From an uncultured Phascolarctobacterium sp. (lineage in GTDB: Bacteria > Bacillota > Negativicutes > Acidaminococcales > Acidaminococcaceae): a DNA stretch of 12,168 bases. A model generated the notes under the pieces. The model worked only from the letters and a program-made list of their open reading frames with translations, searched no databases and was not told the origin of the DNA. Location: NCBI RefSeq assembly GCF_900753045.1, contig NZ_CAADXO010000066.1, positions 1 through 12,168 on the forward strand, in the 5' to 3' direction. Below are positions 1 to 4,934 of this stretch, piece after piece. A program made the translations under genes and the position numbers. Numbering within the stretch: position 1 is the stretch's first letter; each line of letters begins with the position of its first letter.

Positions 1-241
1 GCTGTCTCAGGGCATTCAACACGCATAATAAAATAACATATCTGTGCATGAATGTCAAGAGATTTTTGCAACAAATTGTATTTTTAAAAATGTCAACATT
101 AAATTCGACATTTTTTCATGTTTTTATCGTTTTGCCGTTTTGCACAATACGTAGCCTGTTTTATTGTATATTTTCACTTTTAGGCAGCGCAATAGTAAGG
201 CTGCCACTGCTGCCAGCCTCTCACGCTCCCTATTTTCGTTC
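1..241. other. AT-rich non-coding left edge
   Basis: No gene is supported here; the open frames on either strand are short and lack a convincing ribosome binding site. The stretch holds an inverted repeat (86-94 with 107-115, arms AAAAATGTC/GACATTTTT, 12-nt loop). It also holds two copies of TTGACATT on the minus strand (58-51 and 96-89). The first is followed after 17 nt by TATTTT (35-30), a weak candidate for a leftward promoter leading out of the window. Composition is clearly more AT-rich than the genes to the right, which would suit a regulatory region, an element end or a phage-host junction. The sequence alone does not decide between these. Confidence 0.4.
86..115. repeat. 9-bp inverted repeat, terminator-like or element end
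   Basis: The arms at 86-94 and 107-115 are perfect reverse complements flanking 12 nt. A-rich and T-rich outer ends give it the shape of a weak bidirectional terminator. It lies about 125 bp beyond the transposase stop codon. It could instead be part of a transposon end, but no matching copy was found on the other side of the transposase gene. Confidence 0.35.
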
Positions 242-1303
242 TTATGCAAGCTGCTTTACCTCTTCCTCGAATAGTTCCCCTGCTGAATGATAGCCATGTA
301 TTTTGCGTGGGTATCCGTTTATCCAGTTCTCTATACTCTCTACCTCTTCCTCTGTCCTGTCGTCAAAATTTGTGCCTTTCGGTATCTTCCGGCGTATCAT
401 CTTATTTGTTACCTCATTTGTGCCACGCTCCCAACTGCTGTACGGGTGGCAGTAATATACCTTTGTCCGCTTTTCTCCCTCGTTGATAATAGAACGCTGT
501 AAGCCCTCTGCATCTGCAAACTCGCTGCCGTTGTCTACTGTGATTGTCTTAAATACCCGCTTAAACATATCAGCGCCCCATTTTCTTTCTAATCTATCCA
601 GTGCCGCTACTACTGCCTCGTCTGTATGGTCTGGCAGTTTAAATATAATCTCGTTTCTGGTTTTCCGCTCCGTCAGTACCAGCAACGTATTTTTTGACTT
701 TCCCCGCTTACCTAAAACGCTGTCCATTTCCCAGTTGCCGAACTCTTCCCGTGTATCTATCTCTTTCGGGCGTTTGTCTATACTCTCTCCTGCTGCCGCC
801 CTTTTCTGTTGCCTCTGTACTTTCTTATAATTTCTCTTCTTATTCTTCTTTACTGGCAAATTCTTATTAGACAACTTAAGGAAAATACCCTTATCAATGT
901 AGCTGTATAAGGTCGTTACGCATACTGTTACGGAAAAGTCCCCCTCTTTCCCCTGTGCTTTCAATTCTCCCAGTACCGCAGCTGGGCTGTAATCTTCATT
1001 CACTATTTTATCCTCTATATAATTTGCGTATGCAATATCGTTTCCTATTTTAAGTTGTGTACCCCTTGCCTTTAAATTTTCCTCTGCTTTCATTTGTGCC
1101 TTGTTTGGGCTATAACTTAATGTTTCTGTATAGTCGCTATTTCTGTGCATATATTCCCCTCGCTTAAGCTCATTGTATATAGTGCTGCGGTGTACGCCCA
1201 GCTGTTCTGCTATCTCTATCACGCTATGCCCTGCTTTTTTCAATGCCTCAATACTTATACGGTCTGTCCATGTCAGCTGTCGGCTGCCTTTCTTATTCGC
1301 CAT
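242..1303 (-). CDS. IS30-family DDE transposase
   Basis: This 353-residue protein has the IS30 layout. An N-terminal helix-turn-helix occupies about residues 10-48 (the segment around IAEQLGVHRSTIYNELKRG). A basic linker follows at about 150-172. The DDE integrase-like core runs from about 187 to 335, with likely catalytic D194 (in NWEMDS), D257 (in TVDNGSEF) and E297 (in RGTNE). Length is normal and the frame intact, so it looks functional. The family cuts and joins DNA at element ends. Oddly, I see no terminal inverted repeats around it. Its leader and start (GAGGTAGCAGAAATGGC) match those of the tail gene starting at 9443. It may be a phage-owned recombinase or an element whose ends have decayed. 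The ATG at 1303 has a good GAGG site 9 nt upstream. Confidence 0.88.
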   Translation of the reverse strand: MANKKGSRQLTWTDRISIEALKKAGHSVIEIAEQLGVHRSTIYNELKRGEYMHRNSDYTETLSYSPNKAQMKAEENLKARGTQLKIGNDIAYANYIEDKIVNEDYSPAAVLGELKAQGKEGDFSVTVCVTTLYSYIDKGIFLKLSNKNLPVKKNKKRNYKKVQRQQKRAAAGESIDKRPKEIDTREEFGNWEMDSVLGKRGKSKNTLLVLTERKTRNEIIFKLPDHTDEAVVAALDRLERKWGADMFKRVFKTITVDNGSEFADAEGLQRSIINEGEKRTKVYYCHPYSSWERGTNEVTNKMIRRKIPKGTNFDDRTEEEVESIENWINGYPRKIHGYHSAGELFEEEVKQLA

Positions 1304-1347
1304 TTCTGCTACCTCTCTTTCGTTCCTGTTCTTTCCCCATATACGAC

Positions 1348-1382
1348 GAAAAGCCGCAAACTCTTTTACAAGTCTGCGGCTT
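1348..1382 (-). terminator. Probable intrinsic terminator after the HIRAN operon
   Basis: An 8-bp perfect stem (1351-1358 with 1375-1382, AAGCCGCA/TGCGGCTT) can extend by 3 bp inside a one-base internal mismatch. Read on the minus strand it runs into TTTTC. The U-tract is short, so efficiency may be modest. It lies 10 nt beyond the stop codon of the -1 frame extension (1393-1395) but about 200 nt beyond the in-frame stop of the upstream gene. This spacing suggests that the real gene end is at 1393. Confidence 0.6.
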
Positions 1383-1392
1383 ATGCCTTTAC

Positions 1393-1605
1393 CTATTTAC
1401 AACACTTTTTACAAGCGGTGTATTTCTTCTTTGCTTGGCTTAGCGGTATGCTCTTTGGGTTTTTCATTCCCGAACAGTTAGGCTTACTATGGTATTTTTT
1501 GTTGCTACGGTCTACATATACTGTAGTTTCTCCCGTATGCTGGCTTACGCTGGGCGTTGCGTCCTCGATTACGTCAAGCTCTATATTGCACCCGAACGTC
1601 TGTAC
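1393..1605 (-). pseudogene. Out-of-frame C-terminal part of the HIRAN gene (-1 frame)
   Basis: Directly after the nine-G run, the frame shifted by -1 stays open for 70 codons and ends with TAG at 1395-1393, just before a terminator hairpin. The predicted peptide first completes the HIRAN tail (VQTFGCNIELDVIED). It then carries a short Cys/His module: YVDRSNKKYHSKPNCSGM, later LSQAKKKYTACKKCCK. This YH...C...C..C pattern resembles small metal-binding tails found on many Firmicutes surface or membrane proteins. I assign no exact family. It is not a free-standing gene, because no start codon with a ribosome binding site precedes it. It would be made only by -1 ribosomal frameshifting, transcript slippage, or a change in G-run length (for example nine to ten). 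A sequencing error in the run would produce the same picture. Confidence 0.7.
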
Positions 1606-2075
1606 CCCCCCCCAGAAATTTCCAGTATTTCTGCGGTGTAGCGGGCTTTCGGGTACTTTCTCGCTAAGTCCCCCGCCAGTTCTGCCGATAGATTGCCTAT
1701 TACCTTATCGCCCCACTTTACGTATGCGGCAGGCTCTCCGTTGTATGTGTACTTTTCTACTGTAATATCTTCACTACCGGACATTTTGCTTAAAATATCC
1801 TGCCTGTTTTCTCCGTCCTCATTATTGAACGTCACGCCTACTACTTTCGTTCTGATTGTATCTAAAACCCTGCTACCAGATGCGGCGGCAGGCGCTGGTG
1901 TTCTGTTTCCGTTCTCTTTTCCTGCGCTTTTCTTTTTCAGTCCAAAATAGGCGCATACTGCCGCAATCACAATACAACCCACCCCACCTGTTATATTTCC
2001 AGACGGCAGCGCCGTTAAACCGCTTACTGCAAATAATGCAGCCACTACCAATAAAATTACCTTTTTCTTTGTCAT
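1581..2075 (-). CDS. Membrane-anchored HIRAN-domain protein, cut short at a poly-G run
   Basis: As read, the protein has 164 residues. Two hydrophobic segments at about 5-23 and 28-46 form a membrane hairpin. A polar Ala/Pro linker follows (about 50-68), then a HIRAN-like domain at about 76-153. That domain shows KVVGVTF, the conserved RQDIL, and IGNLSAELAGDLA near its end. HIRAN domains are associated with DNA-processing and mobile-element proteins; the role of membrane-tethered forms is not known to me. The start has GAGGG 10 nt upstream. After S154 the gene meets nine G residues (1613-1605) and ends seven codons later, inside the domain's usual tail. The -1 frame continues for 70 codons with a Cys/His module, so a full product of about 227 residues is likely under some condition. 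It is the last gene of a four-gene operon with an XRE regulator. Confidence 0.72.
   Translation of the reverse strand: MTKKKVILLVVAALFAVSGLTALPSGNITGGVGCIVIAAVCAYFGLKKKSAGKENGNRTPAPAAASGSRVLDTIRTKVVGVTFNNEDGENRQDILSKMSGSEDITVEKYTYNGEPAAYVKWGDKVIGNLSAELAGDLARKYPKARYTAEILEISGGGYRRSGAI
1605..1613. repeat. Homopolymer of nine C/G
   Basis: Nine C on the plus strand, read as GGGGGGGGG in the coding direction. It is the longest G/C homopolymer I noticed in the window and falls exactly where the HIRAN gene changes frame. Runs of this length are known slippage sites for replication and transcription, and also common sequencing-error sites. Confidence 0.95.
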
Positions 2076-2096
2076 AGTAAGCCCTCGCTTTCGTTT

Positions 2097-2294
2097 CTAC
2101 TTCAATTCTAAAATTTCATCAGCAGAGGCGTTAAGCTCTCTGCAAATTTTCGCAAGTGTTATTGCGTTTGGCGTAAGCTCGTTGTTTTCCCAGCGGCTTA
2201 TATCTTTCTGGTATACTTGCAGGCGCTCTGCAAGTTCCTTTTGCGTCACGCCTGCCGCTTTTCGTGCTTTTTTAATGTTTTCGCCTAAATTCAT
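2097..2294 (-). CDS. XRE-family helix-turn-helix regulator
   Basis: This 65-residue protein is almost entirely one Cro/CI-type DNA-binding domain. Residues about 5-59 form the five-helix fold, with the recognition helix-turn-helix in VTQKELAERLQVYQKDISRWE. There is no dimerisation or cleavage domain, so it is a Cro-sized regulator. Its start overlaps the stop of the 32-residue peptide gene upstream (ATGA), and its GAGAGGT site lies inside that gene, so translation is probably coupled. The operon promoter at 2656-2684 carries a palindrome between its -35 and -10 boxes. Autorepression there is a reasonable inference, not shown. Confidence 0.9.
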   Translation of the reverse strand: MNLGENIKKARKAAGVTQKELAERLQVYQKDISRWENNELTPNAITLAKICRELNASADEILELK

Positions 2295-2389
2295 GCCTTA
2301 CCTCTCTTTTCTCTTGCCCTCAAAATGAAAGCAACCAGCAGCTTTACCAGTCCTACTGCTACTAAAAATACTCCTAATTTTAAAAGCAT
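2291..2389 (-). CDS. 32-residue predicted membrane peptide
   Basis: The frame runs from ATG (2389-2387) to TGA (2293-2291) and overlaps the XRE gene's start codon by 4 nt. The peptide begins MLLKLGVFLVAVGLVKLLVA, a single hydrophobic helix, and ends with a basic tail (RAREKRGKA), which suggests an inner-membrane peptide with its C-terminus in the cytoplasm. The upstream ribosome binding site is weak (GAGTAAAGAG). Coupling to the regulator gene and conservation of the operon layout support it being real. Its function is unknown; the shape resembles small phage membrane peptides and some type I toxins, but I see no specific motif. Confidence 0.6.
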   Translation of the reverse strand: MLLKLGVFLVAVGLVKLLVAFILRAREKRGKA

Positions 2390-2432
2390 ACTCTTTACTC
2401 GGCTTTGGGTTTGTGTTATATTTCTTATAGGC

Positions 2433-2451
2433 GGCGGGCTTATCGCCCGCC
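2433..2451. repeat. GC-rich hairpin between the two small-peptide genes
   Basis: A perfect 7-bp stem, GGCGGGC (2433-2439) with GCCCGCC (2445-2451), around a 5-nt loop. It lacks a U-tract on either strand. It follows directly after a second hairpin (2456-2477), so the two form a tandem in the leader of the 32-residue gene. Attenuation, RNA stabilisation or masking of the weak ribosome binding site downstream are possible roles. Confidence 0.6.
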
Positions 2452-2455
2452 TGTT

Positions 2456-2477
2456 GGTTAGGGCTTTCGCCCTAACC
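2456..2477 (-). repeat. Hairpin with GAAA tetraloop at the end of the 39-residue gene
   Basis: A perfect 9-bp stem, GGTTAGGGC/GCCCTAACC, closes a 4-nt loop that reads GAAA on the minus strand. The stop codon of the 39-residue peptide (2474-2472) lies inside the stem. The core GGGC-GAAA-GCCC is identical to that of the hairpin beside the DGR variable repeat at 6698-6718. With no U-tract it is not a classical terminator; it may protect or process the operon's messenger RNA. Confidence 0.65.
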
Positions 2478-2591
2478 TATGTACTTACCAATTATGATAA
2501 GTATTGTTCCTATGATTAAGTCTATCACTGCACTGATTGCCAATTCTTGCCAGTTGATAGGCTTTTTCTTTTGTTTCTTTTTCTTACCCAT
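2472..2591 (-). CDS. 39-residue Lys-rich membrane peptide
   Basis: The ATG at 2591 follows a strong AAAGGAG site (9 nt spacing), and the frame ends in TAG at 2474-2472. The peptide starts MGKKKKQKKKPINWQELA, a strongly basic and amphipathic head, followed by one hydrophobic helix (about residues 18-37, AVIDLIIGTILIIIGKYIG). This makes it a small membrane protein with a positively charged cytoplasmic N-terminus. It is the first gene after the consensus promoter at 2656-2684, so it should be the most strongly expressed product of the operon. Its function is unknown. Superinfection exclusion or a toxin-like role fits the size and position but is inference. Confidence 0.72.
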   Translation of the reverse strand: MGKKKKQKKKPINWQELAISAVIDLIIGTILIIIGKYIG

Positions 2592-2655
2592 TGTGCCGTT
2601 TCTCCTTTCCAGTGGCTTTGCCTCTTATTTGTTCTTATCTCCTTTCCATGATTTT

Positions 2656-2684
2656 ATTATATACCTTTTTCGGTATATTGTCAA
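2656..2684 (-). promoter_or_regulatory. Consensus sigma-70 promoter with palindromic operator in the spacer
   Basis: On the minus strand TTGACA (2684-2679) and TATAAT (2661-2656) are both perfect consensus boxes, separated by exactly 17 nt. Between and overlapping them lies the inverted repeat ATATACC-6 nt-GGTATAT (2659-2665 with 2672-2678), a typical repressor site geometry. Transcription would start about 7 nt past 2656 and run into the 39-residue gene, its neighbour, the XRE regulator and the HIRAN gene. The XRE protein of this operon is the obvious candidate to bind the palindrome. Confidence 0.85.
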
Positions 2685-2713
2685 CACTTTTGTATAGATT
2701 TCTAAGAAAATCG

Positions 2714-2751
2714 CAAAAAAATAGAGGGCAGACAGCGAACCGCCCACCCTC
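2714..2751 (-). terminator. Intrinsic terminator of the lysis operon
   Basis: Minus-strand hairpin with a 12-pair stem (2751-2740 with 2735-2724, including four G-T pairs) and a TTCG tetraloop, followed by TA and seven T residues. It begins 7 nt after the endolysin stop codon. It should end late-gene transcription and insulate the accessory operon, whose own promoter begins 30 nt further on. Confidence 0.88.
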
Positions 2752-2757
2752 GAAAAC

Positions 2758-4167
2758 TTAAGCTAATCTTGTGGCATAATCTAAGCTAATCCAGCCTGCG
2801 CCACTCTTCAAGCGTCCCCAGCCAGCACTTGCGCCCTGTCCGGCTTTCACTTCCACAATGGTAAATACTCCCTTTCCTGTGGTTTCTCCCGTCTTTGCAT
2901 AGTTCGTGCCTGCTCCTGTTCTGATATTAAGGTCTAAAATATCTACCTGTACGCTAAACGGAACGCCTGCGCTTGTCTGCTGCCCCGCTGCGGTATATAC
3001 CGCCTTGCCGTTATCATCATATACAGTATAACCCGCCTTGCAAGCGCTCTTTGCATTTTCCAGCGACGTAAACGCCCCCAGCTGGCTTGCTGCGTCCGTC
3101 CAGCTCTTGCGCACTCTGTAATACTTTGTACCGTTTCCTGCTGCATACTTTTTATAGTATCCCTCGCCGTACTCTGCACGCTTTTTCTTTACTGTTTCGC
3201 TCTGGTCTGCTGGCTTTTCATATCCAGTAAGAACGGCATCAGATGCAGCACGCACACTGCCCGCCTTTTTCAGTGCGTCCATTACTGCTGTGTATCCCTG
3301 CAATTCTTCCCATAAAAAGCCCAGCTGCATATTAAGGTCTGCAATGGATACGCCCGCCTGTTTTGCATGATTAAGCAACGCCTGCTTTCTGCTCCAATAC
3401 GTCCACTGCGCCAGCCCATAGCCTGCACTGTCCTTTACAAAATTGCCATAGCTGCCATTATCCACCGCTGCTGTATATTCTGCGTCCGTCTTACCCAGCT
3501 TATTGTTATAGGTGTTCTGTAAGTTGTTCGGCATAAGCCCGCTTTCAGCATACAGATTACCCATAATACCAGCCACGGCATAAGCATTTAAGCCCTTTCC
3601 TGTAAGAAAATTCCAGATTGTTTTTTCATTGCCGCCCTGCGGTGTTTCTGCCTGTCCGCTGATTTTACGCTTAAACTCGTCCCATGTGTGGGCGCTGGTG
3701 TTATATACATACGGGTTAGGGCAAATCTTGCCCGTTACGTCGTAATGTCTGATTACATGAGATGCAGGCACGCCGTATTTATTCATAAGGTAACGGGTAA
3801 GCTCTGCCGCTGCCTCTACTGTTGCGTCCTCAAAATACCAGTCTTTATCTGTTGCGCCCATGCTCTTTGTGTTTTTCTTCCTTACGCACATTTCAATACC
3901 GATACTATTAGCGTTTCGGCACTCTGCGTGCTTATAGCTCGACGCTCCGCAATGCCACGCTATATTAGCGTCCTCTACGCACTGCCATACCTCGCCGTTA
4001 AATCCTACAAAGTAATGCGCCGACGCATTTCTATTGCCGCCGCCATAATATCGGCAGTTGTCCTCTGCGCCGCCCAGTGCGCCTACATAATGGATAACAA
4101 TATACTTAATTCTGGAAACGCTGCCCTTATTGAAATTGTACTTACTTATCTTTCTGTTAATGTTCAT
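2758..4167 (-). CDS. Phage endolysin: amidase, tail-lysozyme-like, SPOR-like and SH3b domains
   Basis: This 469-residue protein cuts the host wall at the end of infection. An N-acetylmuramoyl-L-alanine amidase domain (Amidase_2 type, about 18-168) shows zinc ligands H26 (IVIHYVG), H141 and C149 (HYDVTGKICPNP). A phage tail-lysozyme-like domain (about 180-340) has E208 in NLYAESG as a probable catalytic acid and GYGLAQWT. A short SPOR-like segment (about 347-392) and a bacterial SH3 domain (about 404-466, LNIRTGAGTNY, WGRLKSGAGWI) probably bind peptidoglycan. I chose ATG at 4167, behind AAAGGCAGGA, over an in-frame TTG at 4215. The longer form adds 16 unlikely residues and starts inside a hairpin. 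No signal peptide is seen, so export through the holin upstream is expected. It is the last gene before the terminator. Confidence 0.93.
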   Translation of the reverse strand: MNINRKISKYNFNKGSVSRIKYIVIHYVGALGGAEDNCRYYGGGNRNASAHYFVGFNGEVWQCVEDANIAWHCGASSYKHAECRNANSIGIEMCVRKKNTKSMGATDKDWYFEDATVEAAAELTRYLMNKYGVPASHVIRHYDVTGKICPNPYVYNTSAHTWDEFKRKISGQAETPQGGNEKTIWNFLTGKGLNAYAVAGIMGNLYAESGLMPNNLQNTYNNKLGKTDAEYTAAVDNGSYGNFVKDSAGYGLAQWTYWSRKQALLNHAKQAGVSIADLNMQLGFLWEELQGYTAVMDALKKAGSVRAASDAVLTGYEKPADQSETVKKKRAEYGEGYYKKYAAGNGTKYYRVRKSWTDAASQLGAFTSLENAKSACKAGYTVYDDNGKAVYTAAGQQTSAGVPFSVQVDILDLNIRTGAGTNYAKTGETTGKGVFTIVEVKAGQGASAGWGRLKSGAGWISLDYATRLA

Positions 4168-4194
4168 ATTTCCTGCCTTTCCGCATACAAAATA

Positions 4195-4220
4195 AGCGCC
4201 TGCGGTGTCCCGCAAGCGCT
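4195..4220 (-). repeat. Strong hairpin between holin and endolysin genes
   Basis: An 11-pair stem (4195-4205 with 4210-4220, one G-T pair) has a 4-nt loop and is followed on the minus strand by TATTTTG. It ends 27 nt before the endolysin start. It may act as a weak terminator or RNA-processing site that tunes endolysin against holin levels. Confidence 0.6.
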
Positions 4221-4245
4221 CTTTGCTGCTATGTCCTTATTATTC

Positions 4246-4734
4246 TTATCTTTCCTGTGTCCTGTGTTCCTCTACGTTGCCTGTGGTGCTGTCCCCGTCC
4301 AGTTCGTCTGTGTCCGGCAGTTCGTCCGTATACTTCGCCAGAAACTCCCGCACCTTTTCCCATACCTTTTTTACGGGCAGCCCGCATAATGCCATATTCT
4401 TAAAAATGCTCACTACTTCATAGGCAATGTAGAGCAGTGCGAAAAATTCAGCCACGCCCACGGTATCAAGCCCTAAATATGTACGTACCTGCTCCGGTAT
4501 AAATCCGATTAAGTTAATCTTAATCAGTACGTCGATTGCCAGCATGAATACCAGAGAAATAAGCATACCTACTTTTCTGATAGCCCCGTCAATGCCTGCG
4601 CAGCTGTTAAATTTCTTTTCTTTGATTGCACGCAGCACGCCAAAAACCGTGTCGCACACAATCGCCAATACTACCAGCTGGATAATTTTGTTATGTGCCG
4701 CCGCCTCAATAAATTCTGTAATAGTCATGTTCAT
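4246..4734 (-). CDS. Phage holin (phage holin family 4 / TcdE-like)
   Basis: This 162-residue membrane protein has hydrophobic segments at about 17-36 (IIQLVVLAIVCDTVFGVLRA), 52-75 (VGMLISLVFMLAIDVLIKI) and 91-112 (GVAEFFALLYIAYEVVSIF). A charged cytoplasmic tail rich in Asp/Glu/Lys follows from about 120. The segment VCDTVFGVLRAIKEKKFNS followed by GIDGAIRKVG is typical of the toxin-secretion/phage-lysis holin family. Holins pierce the membrane at a set time so that the endolysin reaches the wall. The start overlaps the stop of the 59-residue gene upstream by 4 nt (TTTATGA) and has AAAGGCAGGA in front. A second ATG lies two codons in. Confidence 0.92.
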   Translation of the reverse strand: MNMTITEFIEAAAHNKIIQLVVLAIVCDTVFGVLRAIKEKKFNSCAGIDGAIRKVGMLISLVFMLAIDVLIKINLIGFIPEQVRTYLGLDTVGVAEFFALLYIAYEVVSIFKNMALCGLPVKKVWEKVREFLAKYTDELPDTDELDGDSTTGNVEEHRTQER

Positions 4735-4910
4735 AAATCCTGCCTTTCTCTTAATTGCAAATCTTTTGCCCGCTCTTTCAGCTCTGCGCCGTCGTAGCTC
4801 GCTGTCTGCTCCCAGCTTTCCAGAGTGGCTATTAAATCAGCAATAAGCCTGCTTTGCTTTTCTATGATTTCCTGTTGTTCTTGTACTACCCTTAATAAAT
4901 TGCTACTCAT
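4731..4910 (-). CDS. 59-residue coiled-coil peptide upstream of the holin
   Basis: The ATG at 4910 has AGGAG 7 nt upstream, and the frame ends with TGA at 4733-4731, overlapping the holin start. The peptide (MSSNLLRVVQEQQEIIEKQS at its start) is charged and helical, with heptad-like spacing of Leu/Ile/Val through residue 30, and has no membrane segment. Its place and overlap suggest translational coupling with the holin and a part in lysis control, comparable in position to small holin-partner proteins such as XhlA-like peptides. That comparison is by context only. I do not recognise a family. Confidence 0.75.
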   Translation of the reverse strand: MSSNLLRVVQEQQEIIEKQSRLIADLIATLESWEQTASYDGAELKERAKDLQLRERQDL

Positions 4911-4934
4911 GTACTCGCTCCTGCATTTTGCCGC

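Noticed and set aside
30..58. Leftward promoter at the window edge
   Set aside because: TTGACA is perfect but the -10 (TATTTT) is weak and the gene it would serve lies outside the window, so it is mentioned only within the edge region.
48..290. 80-residue plus-strand frame at the left edge
   Set aside because: No ribosome binding site, overlaps the transposase end on the other strand, and Phe/Ser-rich composition typical of a chance frame.
242..1303. Complete IS30-family insertion sequence
   Set aside because: No inverted repeat pair or target duplication could be found between 1-241 and 1304-1400, so only the gene is annotated.
1145..1765. 206-residue plus-strand frame
   Set aside because: It lies antisense to the transposase start and the HIRAN gene, has no ribosome binding site and no domain, and would cross the minus-strand terminator.
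2433..2451. Hairpin as an intrinsic terminator
   Set aside because: No T-run follows on either strand; kept as a repeat only.
4168..4215. TTG start at 4215 for the endolysin
   Set aside because: The start would lie inside a stable hairpin with no good ribosome binding site; ATG at 4167 has AAAGGCAGGA in front and begins where the family normally begins.
3688..4389. 233-residue plus-strand frame with hydrophobic stretches
   Set aside because: It is an antisense shadow of the amidase and holin; the Cys/Ile/Val-rich sequence follows from the reverse of their codons.
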